Shown here: positions 11,165 through 20,663 of the stretch, in pieces
Layout: each line of letters begins with the position of its first letter
Numbering within the stretch: the stretch's first letter is position 1
Source of the DNA: Spirodela intermedia
Lineage: Eukaryota > Streptophyta > Magnoliopsida > Alismatales > Araceae
Direction: 5' to 3'
DNA length: 64,000 nt
Assembly: GCA_902729315.2 (NCBI GenBank)
Contig: LR746276.1
Location: 4,012,169 to 4,076,168, forward strand
Program-made: the position numbers and the translations under genes
Notes under the pieces: model-generated
The model's input: the letters and a program-made list of their open reading frames with translations, nothing else
Told to the model about the DNA's origin: nothing
Databases searched by the model: none

Positions 11165-11234
11165 GGCCGTTATGAAGATGACCGTTGGCGGGAAGTACGC
11201 CTTGGCGCGCCTTTGAATCTTGGCCGTATATATA
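11165..11234 (+). promoter_or_regulatory. CDC20 copy 1 core promoter with E2F-like and MSA-like sites
   Basis: TATATATA lies at 11227-11234. Upstream are TTGGCGGGAA (11185-11194, an E2F-type site), TTGGCGCGCC (11202-11211, E2F-like) and, on the minus strand, GCCAACGGTCA (11179-11189), which matches the mitosis-specific activator consensus YCYAACGGYYA at 10 of 11 positions. A second AACGG core lies at 11167-11171. E2F and MSA sites are established drivers of S-phase and G2/M expression, which fits CDC20. Function is inferred. Confidence 0.7.
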
Positions 11235-11259
11235 GCCCATTCCGTCCAGTCATCTCTCT

Positions 11260-11892
11260 CATTCTCTCCCGCTCTTTCTCTGTCTACCGTTCCCTCGCTC
11301 TCGCTCGCTCGCTCTCTCTCCCTCTCTGGTGACTCCTTCTTGGTGCTGCGATCTCTTGCGGTTGATTCCTGCCGGAGGTCGCTCTGGATTGGCCTGCGAA
11401 TCTGCTCCGTCTGCGGCCGTCTTTCGTTTCGGTGACGGCCTTTGAGCGCGGGGAAGTCCCTTATCCCGTGCATCTTTGTTCTTTCTTCTCGCGTCTCGTT
11501 AGTCTGTAGATTTGCTTCTGCGACTGGTCTTCTTTCTTGGTTGGTTTTGTGCGGATTATTCCCGTCGACGGGAAAGTCTATTTCTTGTTTTTCTTGATTT
11601 TTCCACATCTCCTCTGTCAATAGATCTCCAGGTCTGCTGGCGTGTTCTTCCTGGTTTCTCGTTCTTCTACAGCTGACGTCTGCGGGTGGTTTTCTTTCCC
11701 GGCTATCGTGACGATCTCTTTGCGCAGAGATTTCTCTCTTCCTCTGTTTTCTTACTTGCCTCCCACCTCTCGTTGGTCTGCCGGTCTGCCGCGTCTGCGG
11801 CTGGTTTTCCTCTTGCCTTGTGGTTGCGACTATCTTTCTGTGCAGGAATTTGTCCTTTTCTCTGCTGATTTCGCAGATCCTGGGACGCGGCG
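11260..11892 (+). other. Long AUG-free leader of CDC20 copy 1
   Basis: From the expected transcription start, about 30 bp past the TATA box, to the first ATG at 11893 lie about 630 nt of pyrimidine-rich sequence with no ATG in any frame. It includes CT-rich and CTCG repeats near 11250-11335. Parts may be intronic. The long antisense frame at 11144-11980 is a by-product of this composition. Copy 3 carries a 29-nt deletion and a 3-nt deletion in its leader. Confidence 0.6.
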
Positions 11893-13652
11893 ATGATGGC
11901 TTCCTGGGGATTGAAGAGCTGCAGCGAAGAGGAATCATCTTCGATAAGCCGCAGCTCCATTCAGGAGGCCCGTCAGTCAAGACTCATCTCGAGGCAGCAT
12001 GGCGTTTCCAAGCACAGCGTAAGCCCACGACGGATTGACCCAGTTCTTTATTCTAAACCATTTAGGGTTTCGATTTAGATTTCTGGTGCCACCAGATTCA
12101 TGATTTCTGCAGATTACATTTCCTTCGTATTCCTAATTGCGTAGTTAGTCGTTCTCTGAACGTCATCATCTCGGCGATTCAGGGCGATCGATTTATCCCC
12201 AACAGATCAGCAATGGACTTCGACATGGCCTTCTACCTGCTGACACAAACCAGGAAAGAGAAGGAGAAAGCCGCCGCCCTGGCCTCCCATCCGGGGCAGA
12301 CCTACGGGAAACTCCTGGCCGAGAGGTTGCTCCCGAATAGAAATCGGATTCTGGCCTTCCAGGCGCGGCCCCCTGCTTCCTCCTCCACGGCCGAGGAGGT
12401 CTCCTTCGATCACCAGCCCAAGTCCACGAAACAGACGAGAGAAATCTCCCGGTCGGCAGATCGGATGCTGTTAATCCCGGAAATGGCCGACGACTACTAC
12501 CTTAACGCGCTGGACTGGGGGAGCAGGAACATCCTGTCTATCGCCCTCGGCCGCACCGTCCACCTGTGGAACGGCACCGACGGTTCCACGTTGGAGATGA
12601 TGATGGCGGAGGACGACCTCGGAGCCGCAGCGAGCGTCTCCTGGGCTCCAGATGGCCGGTACCTTGCACTGGGTCTGAACGGCTCCGACGTCCAGCTGTG
12701 GGATACCGACTCCCAGCGACTGGTAAGTGGCCAGACCTCCTTCCCTCCCTGCCTAGAGGATTTCAGGGTTTCCTTTTCTGACGAGAATCGTCCTCTGTGT
12801 TTATCCGCCGCTGCAGCTGAGGACTCTGAGAGGTGTACACCGTTCTCGAGTCGGATCGCTCTCATGGAGCAATCACATTCTGACGACGGGAGGGAAGGAT
12901 GGCAAGGTGGTGAACAACGACGTGAGAATCAGGTCTCACGTCGTCCACTCATACAGAGGCCACAGAGGAGAAGTCTGCGGGTTAAGGTGGTCTGGTTCCG
13001 GCCGGCGTCTGGCCAGCGGCGGCGACGACAACCTAGTCCACATCTGGGACCTGCGCAGGGCATCGACGGCCACTGCTCCGCGGACCTCCCAAGGTCCCTG
13101 GATCCACAGGTTCGACAAGCATGCCTCCGCCGTGAAGGCCCTCGCATGGTGCCCCTTCCAGAGCAACCTGCTGGCCTCCGGCGGCGGCGGCAACGACCGG
13201 TGTATCAAGCTCTGGAACACCGAGAACGGCACTTGCCTCGACTCGGTGGACACGGGGTCGCAGGTCTGCTCCCTGCTGTGGAGCAAGAAGGAGAAGGAGC
13301 TGCTAAGCTCCCATGGGTTCGGTCAGAACCAGCTGACTTTGTGGAAGTACCCCTCTTTTAGGAAGATTATCGACCTCACCGGCCACAGTTCCCGAGTCCT
13401 GAGCACGGCCGTGGTATGGACCAAAATCCCCCCAGATCCTGTCCGTTTATTCCCAGCTGTCGTCTATAATGCTGGTATGACGGCGAGATATCGGCTTCGC
13501 AGAGCCCGGACGGGTGCACGGTGGCGTCGGTGTCGGGTGACGAGACGCTGAGGTTCTGGAACGTCTTTGGATCGCCGGAGACGACGAAGAGGTCGCCTCC
13601 GAAGCCCCCTCCGGACCTAGAGCCATTCTCCAGCTTCAGCCGCATCAGGTAA
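11893..13652 (+). CDS. CDC20: CDC20 copy 1, APC/C activator (four exons)
   Basis: CDC20 is a WD40 protein that activates the anaphase-promoting complex and recruits its mitotic substrates; its inhibition by Mad2/BubR1 is the spindle checkpoint output. Exons are 11893-12018, 12183-12722, 12817-13413 and 13503-13652. All three introns are GT-AG and fall between codons, giving 470 residues, usual for plant CDC20. Residues 44-50 are the C-box DRFIPNR, encoded directly after the first intron. [10 protein letters not shown] (97-106) matches the Mad2-interacting motif, a seven-blade WD40 propeller fills about 145-440 (for example [11 protein letters not shown] and [12 protein letters not shown]), and the protein ends in the IR tail. 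The second ATG at 11896 has the better context. Unusual: the conserved DAPD before YLN is replaced by LIPE, unlike copy 3. Convergent with copy 2. Confidence 0.92.
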
Positions 13653-14079
13653 TGTACAGGGGACAAGAAGGGTGGGCAGACGGGGCGGGGAAGAGCCCGG
13701 TTCTCCCCTTCTAGCCCGCCGCCCGCCCGAGTTTTCTTCTTCTTTCTCTTGTATGCACGATGATGGATTTCTCTGACATTTTTCTCGAATCGTTTTCCGC
13801 TTCTGCGGTCGTCGATCCGTCGGATATTTACTCCGAGTTTTCTTCGATCGGCCGAGTTTTCTTGAGTTGCTTTCCTTTCCTGGTCATAGATGCAGCTGCC
13901 GGTTTTCTTCTTCTTCCTCCTCGTCGGCGGAGGAACATGTCTGCATATTTTCTCTGTTTGGTTAAATGCGTATCGCCGGCGGTCTTCCGTTGTCACCAGA
14001 AGTTGGGTGCCCCGAAGAATTCTAGGAAGTTGATGATCGGAGCAGGAATCTTCGTCGACCAAGGCCTGACGGCAGGAGC
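13653..14079 (+). other. CDC20 copy 1 downstream region (probable 3' UTR)
   Basis: Follows the TAA at 13650-13652. There is a good donor-like CAG/GTAATG across the stop codon, so an alternative 3' exon is possible. A long antisense frame (13376-14140) reflects GC-rich composition rather than a gene. No polyadenylation signal could be placed. Confidence 0.35.
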
Positions 14080-14187
14080 ATGATGATGCACGGCGGCGTG
14101 GACACCGGCGATGACTATGTACAGGCTCCGACGCCGACAACGGTGACGACGTCCACCATGGACCGGAACCTTCCTGTCTTCAAGGTC

Positions 14188-14224
<37 letters not shown>

Positions 14225-14505
14225 CTCTTCGCCTGTTCATGCTTCTCTGCTCAGCCTCGGCGCCAACGGTGATCAGCAGTTCCGGCTGATTGCTTCGCTT
14301 CGCACAGTGGGAGAAAAGCAGGAGGAAAATATGTGGAACAATTGGACTGTAGAGCTCAGCCTGGAGCGATTTTCTTCAGATAATAAAAAAAGTACTAATA
14401 AACATTTTCTTACGACTTTGGATGAGACGAGTGATTTGGCGTGCTTGGGAAATTTTGGAATAAATTTAATGATAAGAAATAAAAACATGGTAGTGGAATA
14501 ATGAT
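14080..14505 (+). CDS. Unrecognised short frame(s) downstream of CDC20
   Basis: An ATGATGATG start at 14080 opens a GC-rich frame that ends in a donor-like AAG/GTCTAC just before a (CT)14 tract. After the tract an acceptor-like GATCAGCAG precedes a second frame (RLIASLRTVGEKQEEN...) that stays open to about 14500. Splicing these would keep the frame. In copy 3 a single frame spans both parts without splicing (53852-54142, minus). I recognise no family; it could be the 5' fragment of a lost neighbour gene or simply 3' UTR of CDC20. Confidence 0.25.
14193..14220 (+). repeat. (CT)14 microsatellite
   Basis: Uninterrupted CT repeat, mirrored in copy 2 at 20096-20123. In copy 3 (about 54004-54029) it is shorter and interrupted by ACAG. 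Confidence 0.95.
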
Positions 14506-15490
14506 TTAGACCGGATTATATTGGGTTAAATTCTCCATTGAGAAATAACGATGAAAACCTAAAGTATTGATAAAAAAAATTATTCTTTTCATTTGACCTC
14601 TAAGTTAAAGAAAACGTTTCCTACCAAGTTCCTTAGAAAGAGAGTTATATACATTCTATATTTGGCGAAAACCATGAAAAGCATCTCCTAGTTTTTCCTT
14701 ATAAGCACCCAATCTTTACCTTAAATTCTTGAATTAAATGAAAATGGTCTTATAGATATTGAAATATGGTTCAACTGGGGCTTGAGGGTAATAAAATTCA
14801 AAACGAAGGTAACCAAGAAAATCTCGAATTGTTTTAGATATTACAGATTAAAAATGATATTTTCTCAGTTTATTTAAGCTAAAAATAAGGAGTTGATGCT
14901 ATAGAGGAAACTACCATCATAAAACCATTTAGTTTGTTACTAAATATGCATAAACCTTTTTTTAAAAAAATCCTATAAATGAAAAATAAGGGGAATCAAT
15001 TTTAAATAAATAAAACTTAACTAAAAAATTAGTTATATCTTCATAATTTATCTTGATAATTTTTTAAATGATTATTTTCGAAAAAGTTTATTTGAAATAA
15101 AATTGTTACACCAAATTCAGAGAAAGGAAAATTAACCCAAGGAGACATTATATCCATTAAAATAAGTTTACGAGTCTATTAAGAGTCATGATACTTTTTT
15201 AAAGAGCCTTATTGATTCAAATAAGGTAGCATGAGAAACCAAAAGAGAGGTGGGCATGATTTTATATCCTGCATTTTTGGCTTCCTGATAGTTATTTTTT
15301 TACTATAGTTACAAATCTTGCCATGTGTTGTCATATTCTTTTCTAAACTTAAGCTTAATGAATTGTCCGACTAATATTGTAAACTTCATCACAAATTGAA
15401 ATATTTTATTCTTTTGTGGTGCTCATTCCATTGTGAATCTATTTCAAATATATTTCCAATGTGTACACAAGGCTATACTTGTGATAGATG
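14440..15490. repeat. Dispersed repeat R, copy R2
   Basis: Diverged direct repeat of 9345-10612, so CDC20 copy 1 sits between two R copies in the same orientation. The palindrome arm boundary (about 15451) falls inside this repeat, which makes R a candidate substrate for the rearrangement. No coding capacity seen. Confidence 0.6.
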
Positions 15491-17799
15491 TTTATAACAA
15501 AAAGCTCTATTATGTAAAGGTCTATATGATCCACTTTATCACTGAGTATTTCATTAGTTTATGACATATCTTTATCTAGAATGATTCTAGAACATCAGTC
15601 AATAAAATACTATCATTTTGAGATTATCATTTTACCATTTTATCTATTTTTGTTCATCTTCAAAATTATGTGTCTATTTCTCATTCTTATTTAATGCGTT
15701 GAACTAATGTGGAACCTAATTGGTTTCAATCTGGGTTGTTTATAATAAGATAGGTGAATTTGTTTTAAATTGTTTTTCTTAATTTTTATTTTTTTAATAT
15801 TTTCTTCAAGTTTTGTAGCAAATGGGTTAATACAAATTGAGTTGGGTTGACACATTGGGTTGTCATGATTGACTTGATACAATAAAAAAGAATGTAAAGT
15901 GGATAGATCATAATATCACGAATTTATTGTATCTATTATTCTCAAATTTATTGTAGTTTTTTGCTACTCAATCAATGATCTCTTAAGGACAAAATCACTA
16001 GTGATCAGAATCACAGAATAACTGGGTTTCTACTGGTTTTCAAAATTTTAGTTGAGAGAAATATAGCTGATGTTCATGGAATCAATAAAATCCCTTTATC
16101 GTATGCTGTGAAATGATCCAAGACAATGTCACTCACTACCATCAAGATTTCTATCGGCGATCTTACCTTAGATGGGATCAATCATCTTCAATACGTGCCA
16201 ATTAGTTTTTGCACCCAACCATAGATGAGATTTTTGCATCCTCCCAGGCTTTCAATTGTGTGCTTGCATGCCACAAGAGATTATGATTCACCAGCCACAT
16301 CATGGTCTAGCATAGCATGCATGGCATGCATGCGATTTAATTTTCTTCTTCTCTTCGAGATCTCTTTGTTAGATCCTGGGTTATCACGCATATAATGATA
16401 TTTTATGAGAAATATTTTTCTTTAATTATCACCCATAATGATGATTAAAGCATGCTTATCTGATGCTAGTTTTAGAAGTCTCTTTAATAGTGCAGCTGTG
16501 GCTCTCTGGTTCTACAAGAGGTGGCCCTCTTACATCAACCCTCCTTATCCTCATGATCTTCCATGCCGGCTTTGAACTTGTTTGCATCTCTCGAGATAAC
16601 CAACTGTGGATTTCTAATTTTTCTAACACAAAGATTAATTCAAAAGAAAATAATAAATAAAATAGGATGAGATAAATGATAAAAGTTTATCTTCATTAGT
16701 TACTAGCCTTCTTTATCAATTAATTTCAGATATTTAACTCTCATGTCAGCTCTAGATAATAAGAGAAAGGGTTTAATGATGAGATGATTAAATCAAAAAT
16801 AGTGGAAAATAGATTATAGATTATGATGTGAAAAAATGAGAAAGGTGGTTATCAATAAAATAACTTCTAATATGGGAAGAATGTTTTGAAATAATTAAAA
16901 ATAAGACGTAAAGTAAAGTGAAAGTAAATAAGCTTAGGAAATATCCTTGGTTTTCAATCAAGGATAAATTAAAATAAGTAAATTCATGGTCATAAACACT
17001 TTTAAAACTAAAATTACACTCTACTTTTCATCACACAGCAAAGTCCTATAGAACTAAGATTTTTTTTAATTAAAATATCAAATCTAGATTAAACCTTATA
17101 ACTTTGAATAATTCCTTTCCTTGTCCGTCACCCAATGACGAAAAAAGAAACTATAAGTAATTAAAAGTAGAATTTTAACTAAATTCGAAATGAGGAAGAC
17201 TAAGAACAATTATTAAAGCTCTCTACTTTCTTTGTATGTAACCCAAGAAAATGAGAAGAACAAAATCGAAGTAAGAGTCTCTGTGATCAATGTATGTCAC
17301 CCAAAGAATAGAACAAATATGAAATAAGGTAATAATAACAATTAAAAATACAAAAAAGACCATTGATTTGTAGCCAGATTTTTCCCTATATCTTTCTCCT
17401 TCCCTTGCTCTCCAGGCTTGTTTCCTACCTTCTAGCCTCTTGCACTCCAACCAACCCTTTGTGAGATCCCTTAGTTCAAGTGAGGGGCCTCCTTTCTCTT
17501 ATTCAAATTCAAAAGTCTCTCATTTTCTTTTGGATTGAATTATTTTTTTTATTTTCCATCTTCAATCTTTGACTTCTATTTCTTACTCCAAGTCTTGTCA
17601 AAATATGTATTTTTGGTATATATAATCATTCATTAATAAGTAAAAGAGATTCATTTCAAATTCTAGATCAAATTTTACTAAGTTATCCATTTTTTGGATT
17701 TCTCTTAATTTTCAAATTTTTTTATTGATTCATGTTGTTTTTGAACTTTTTTGAGGTTTTCTCGGCATTTCCACTATGTTCCCTTTGTGTTCTGTTGGG
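15491..17799. other. Palindrome spacer, no recognised gene
   Basis: AT-rich single-copy-looking sequence between the two inverted CDC20 arms. Short frames (for example 16463-16660 and 17223-17450) have no recognisable motif. RY-type CATGCATG repeats occur near 16310-16335 but have no gene nearby. Confidence 0.45.
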
Positions 17800-17818
17800 T
17801 CAAACCTAAGGAGGACAT

Positions 17819-17876
17819 AGGGATCAAACCCAGGCCACCCACTTGATAGGTGGGTTAATGATCAACCATATGGCTT
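17819..17876 (-). repeat. tRNA-like relic, possibly a tRNA-derived SINE
   Basis: On the minus strand an A-box-like ATATGGTTGATC is followed by a 5-bp stem CCCAC/GTGGG enclosing a 7-nt loop (CTATCAA), then the B-box-like GGTTTGATCCC. That is the order of D-arm, anticodon arm and T-arm. It interrupts repeat copy R3. The acceptor stem is not convincing, so a SINE head or tRNA pseudogene is more likely than a tRNA gene. Confidence 0.4.
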
Positions 17877-17949
17877 TTTCATCCCATAAAAAAAAATTAG
17901 GTAGGCTTATACATATGACGTTTTCATCCCATAAACAAAATGATTAGGA

Positions 17950-18745
17950 CCACAATAATGACCCTTTGAGTTAATTTTCCTTTTCTATAAATTTAATATA
18001 ACATTTTCTTTAAAATTTTAACAATATATTCAGTTAAAAATACGTATAACCATTAATAACACAATAATTTTTTGAATTAAAATTTATTTCTTTAAACATT
18101 ATTCCCCTTATGTTTTATTTAGGTAAAGTTGAAAATGTCACCCCTCATTTAATTTATTGGAGTTTAAAATAAAAAATTAAGAGTATGAAATTAAAAATTA
18201 CATTTTTCATGAAATTGTCTTTATTTGTTAAGAACTACTTTTGCTGCTAAGATTAGTTAAATCGATAAAAAATCAGTTTTCATCAAAAATATCTAAAACT
18301 GCTCGACATGTTCTCAACTATTTCATTTTAAATTTATTACCCACAAGCCCCTTTGCGACACCTTCCAGTATCTAGAATGCCATTTCTATTTAATTCAAGC
18401 ATTTAAAGTGAAGATTAGATATGAATAGATGAAAAATTCGAAGATGCTTTTCATGGTTTCTCATCAATTCATTCTTATTTGATACGCCTCTATTTGCAGG
18501 AAATTAGAAGGAAACCTTTTTTTTAGTTCAGAGGTTAGAAGAAAAACGTAAAAAAATTACTATAACATACTCAAGGTTCTCGTGGTCATTTCTCAATGGA
18601 AAATTTAACACAATATAATCGGTCAAAATCATTGTTCCAAAACAATATTTGTTATTTCTCATCATTCCATTTATTGTAACATTTTCCCAAAAAGGCTAGT
18701 TAACCCATCTCATCCACTTTGCAATAGGACATGGAGAAATTAAGG
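17950..18745. repeat. Dispersed repeat R, copy R3 (inverted relative to R1/R2)
   Basis: Homologous to R1 and R2 but oriented as in arm 2. Its homology at 18700-18745 extends to the start of R1 (the CCATCTC...CACTTTGCAA region), and it breaks off near 17950 at the tRNA-like insertion. It therefore lies immediately beside R2 of arm 2, in the palindrome spacer. Confidence 0.55.
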
Positions 18746-20026
18746 GACTGAGGTGTGGCGGGGAAGAGAGAGTGATGGAGAGAAATGGAAACTTAGTGAC
18801 AAGACGAAATATAATTCTAGACACATAATAGACATATAAGAATGAGAGATAGACACATGAAATCATATTTGAAATAGATTCACAATGGAATGAGCACCAC
18901 AAAAGAATAAAATATTTCAATTTGTGATGAAGTTTACAATATTAGTCGGACAATTCATTAAGCTTAAGTTTAGAAAAGAATATGACAACACATGGCAAGA
19001 TTTGTAACTATAGTAAAAAAATAACTATCAGGAAGCCAAAAATGCAGGATATAAAATCATGCCCACCTCTCTTTTGGTTTCTCATGCTACCTTAATTGAA
19101 TCAATAAGGCTCTTTAAAAAAGTATCATGACTCTTAATAGACTCGTAAACTTATTTTAATGGATATAATGTCTCCTTGGGTTAATTTTCCTTTCTCTGAA
19201 TTTGGTGTAACAATTTTATTTCAAATAAAATTTTTCGAAAATAATCATTTAAAAAATTATCAAGATAAATTATGAAGATATAACTAATTTTTTAGTTAAG
19301 TTTTATTTATTTAAAATTGATTCCCCTTATTTTTCATTTATAGGATTTTTTTTAAAAAAGGTTTATGCATATTCAGTAACAAACTAAATGGTTTTATGAT
19401 GGTAGTTTCCTCTATAGCATCAACTCCTTATTTTTAGCTTAAATAAACTGAGAAAATATCATTTTTAATCTGTAATATCTAAAACAATTCGAGATTTTCT
19501 TGGTTACCTTCGTTTTGAATTTTATTACCCTCAAGCCCCAGTTGAACCATATTTCAATATCTATAAGACCATTTTCATTTAATTCAAGAATTTAAGGTAA
19601 AGATTGGGTGCTTATAAGGAAAAACTAGGAGATGCTTTTCATGGTTTTCGCCAAATATAGAATGTATATAACTCTCTTTCTAAGGAACTTGGTAGGAAAC
19701 GTTTTCTTTAACTTAGAGGTCAAATGAAAAGAATAATTTTTTTTATCAATACTTTAGGTTTTCATCGTTATTTCTCAATGGAGAATTTAACCCAATATAA
19801 TCCGGTCTAAATCATTATTCCACTACCATGTTTTTATTTCTTATCATTAAATTTATTCCAAAATTTCCCAAGCACGCCAAATCACTCGTCTCATCCAAAG
19901 TCGTAAGAAAATGTTTATTAGTACTTTTTTTATTATCTGAAGAAAATCGCTCCAGGCTGAGCTCTACAGTCCAATTGTTCCACATATTTTCCTCCTGCTT
20001 TTCTCCCACTGTGCGAAGCGAAGCAA

Positions 20027-20091
20027 TCAGCCGGAACTGCTGATCACCGTTGGCGCCGAGGCTGAGCAGAGAAGCATGAACAGGCGAAGAG

Positions 20092-20128
<37 letters not shown>

Positions 20129-20236
20129 GACCTTGAAGACAGGAAGGTTCCGGTCCATGGTGGACGTCGTCACCGTTGTCGGCGTCGGAGCCTGTACATA
20201 GTCATCGCCGGTGTCCACGCCGCCGTGCATCATCAT
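20027..20236 (-). CDS. Unrecognised short frame downstream of CDC20 copy 2
   Basis: Exact counterpart of the frame at 14080-14289; the second part is at 19815-20009. Same uncertainty: an unknown gene fragment or 3' UTR. Confidence 0.2.
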
Positions 20237-20663
20237 GCTCCTGCCGTCAGGCCTTGGTCGACGAAGATTCCCGCTCCGATCATCAACTTCCTAGAATTCT
20301 TCGGGGCACCCAACTTCTGGTGACAACGGAAGACCGCCGGCGATACGCATTTAACCAAACAGAGAAAATATGCAGACATGTTCCTCCGCCGACGAGGAGG
20401 AAGAAGAAGAAAACCGGCAGCTGCATCTATGACCAGGAAAGGAAAGCAACTCAAGAAAACTCGGCCGATCGAAGAAAACTCGGAGTAAATATCCGACGGA
20501 TCGACGACCGCAGAAGCGGAAAACGATTCGAGAAAAATGTCAGAGAAATCCATCATCGTGCATACAAGAGAAAGAAGAAGAAAACTCGGGCGGGCGGCGG
20601 GCTAGAAGGGGAGAACCGGGCTCTTCCCCGCCCCGTCTGCCCACCCTTCTTGTCCCCTGTACA

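Larger units (their letters stand above)
8623..15451 (+). repeat. CDC20 duplication arm 1
   Basis: This arm is present inverted at 18866-25705 and again inverted at 52738-59569. Between about 11144 and 14501, positions in arms 1 and 2 add up to a constant 34316, so there is no net indel over 3.3 kb. For arm 3 the constant is 68222 across the gene. The left boundary at 8622 is the truncated LTR of element A. The right boundary lies inside an old dispersed repeat. Confidence 0.95.

Noticed and set aside
11144-11980. 278-codon antisense frame over the CDC20 leader, repeated at 22336-23172
   Set aside because: It is the mirror of an AUG-free, pyrimidine-rich leader; a low-complexity Arg/Glu-rich product, no motif, and broken by a deletion in copy 3.
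12213-13361. Single-exon 382-codon CDC20 reading frame
   Set aside because: It reads through a GT-AG intron at 12722/12723 into a frame without WD40 motifs; the C-box is encoded upstream of its start, after another intron.
12907-13551. 214-codon frame as a separate WD40 gene
   Set aside because: It is the third CDC20 exon plus read-through of the last intron.
13376-14140. 254-codon antisense frame across CDC20 exon 4 and the downstream region, in all three copies
   Set aside because: Overlaps a certain WD40 exon in antisense, has low-complexity content, and is conserved only because the copies are recent.
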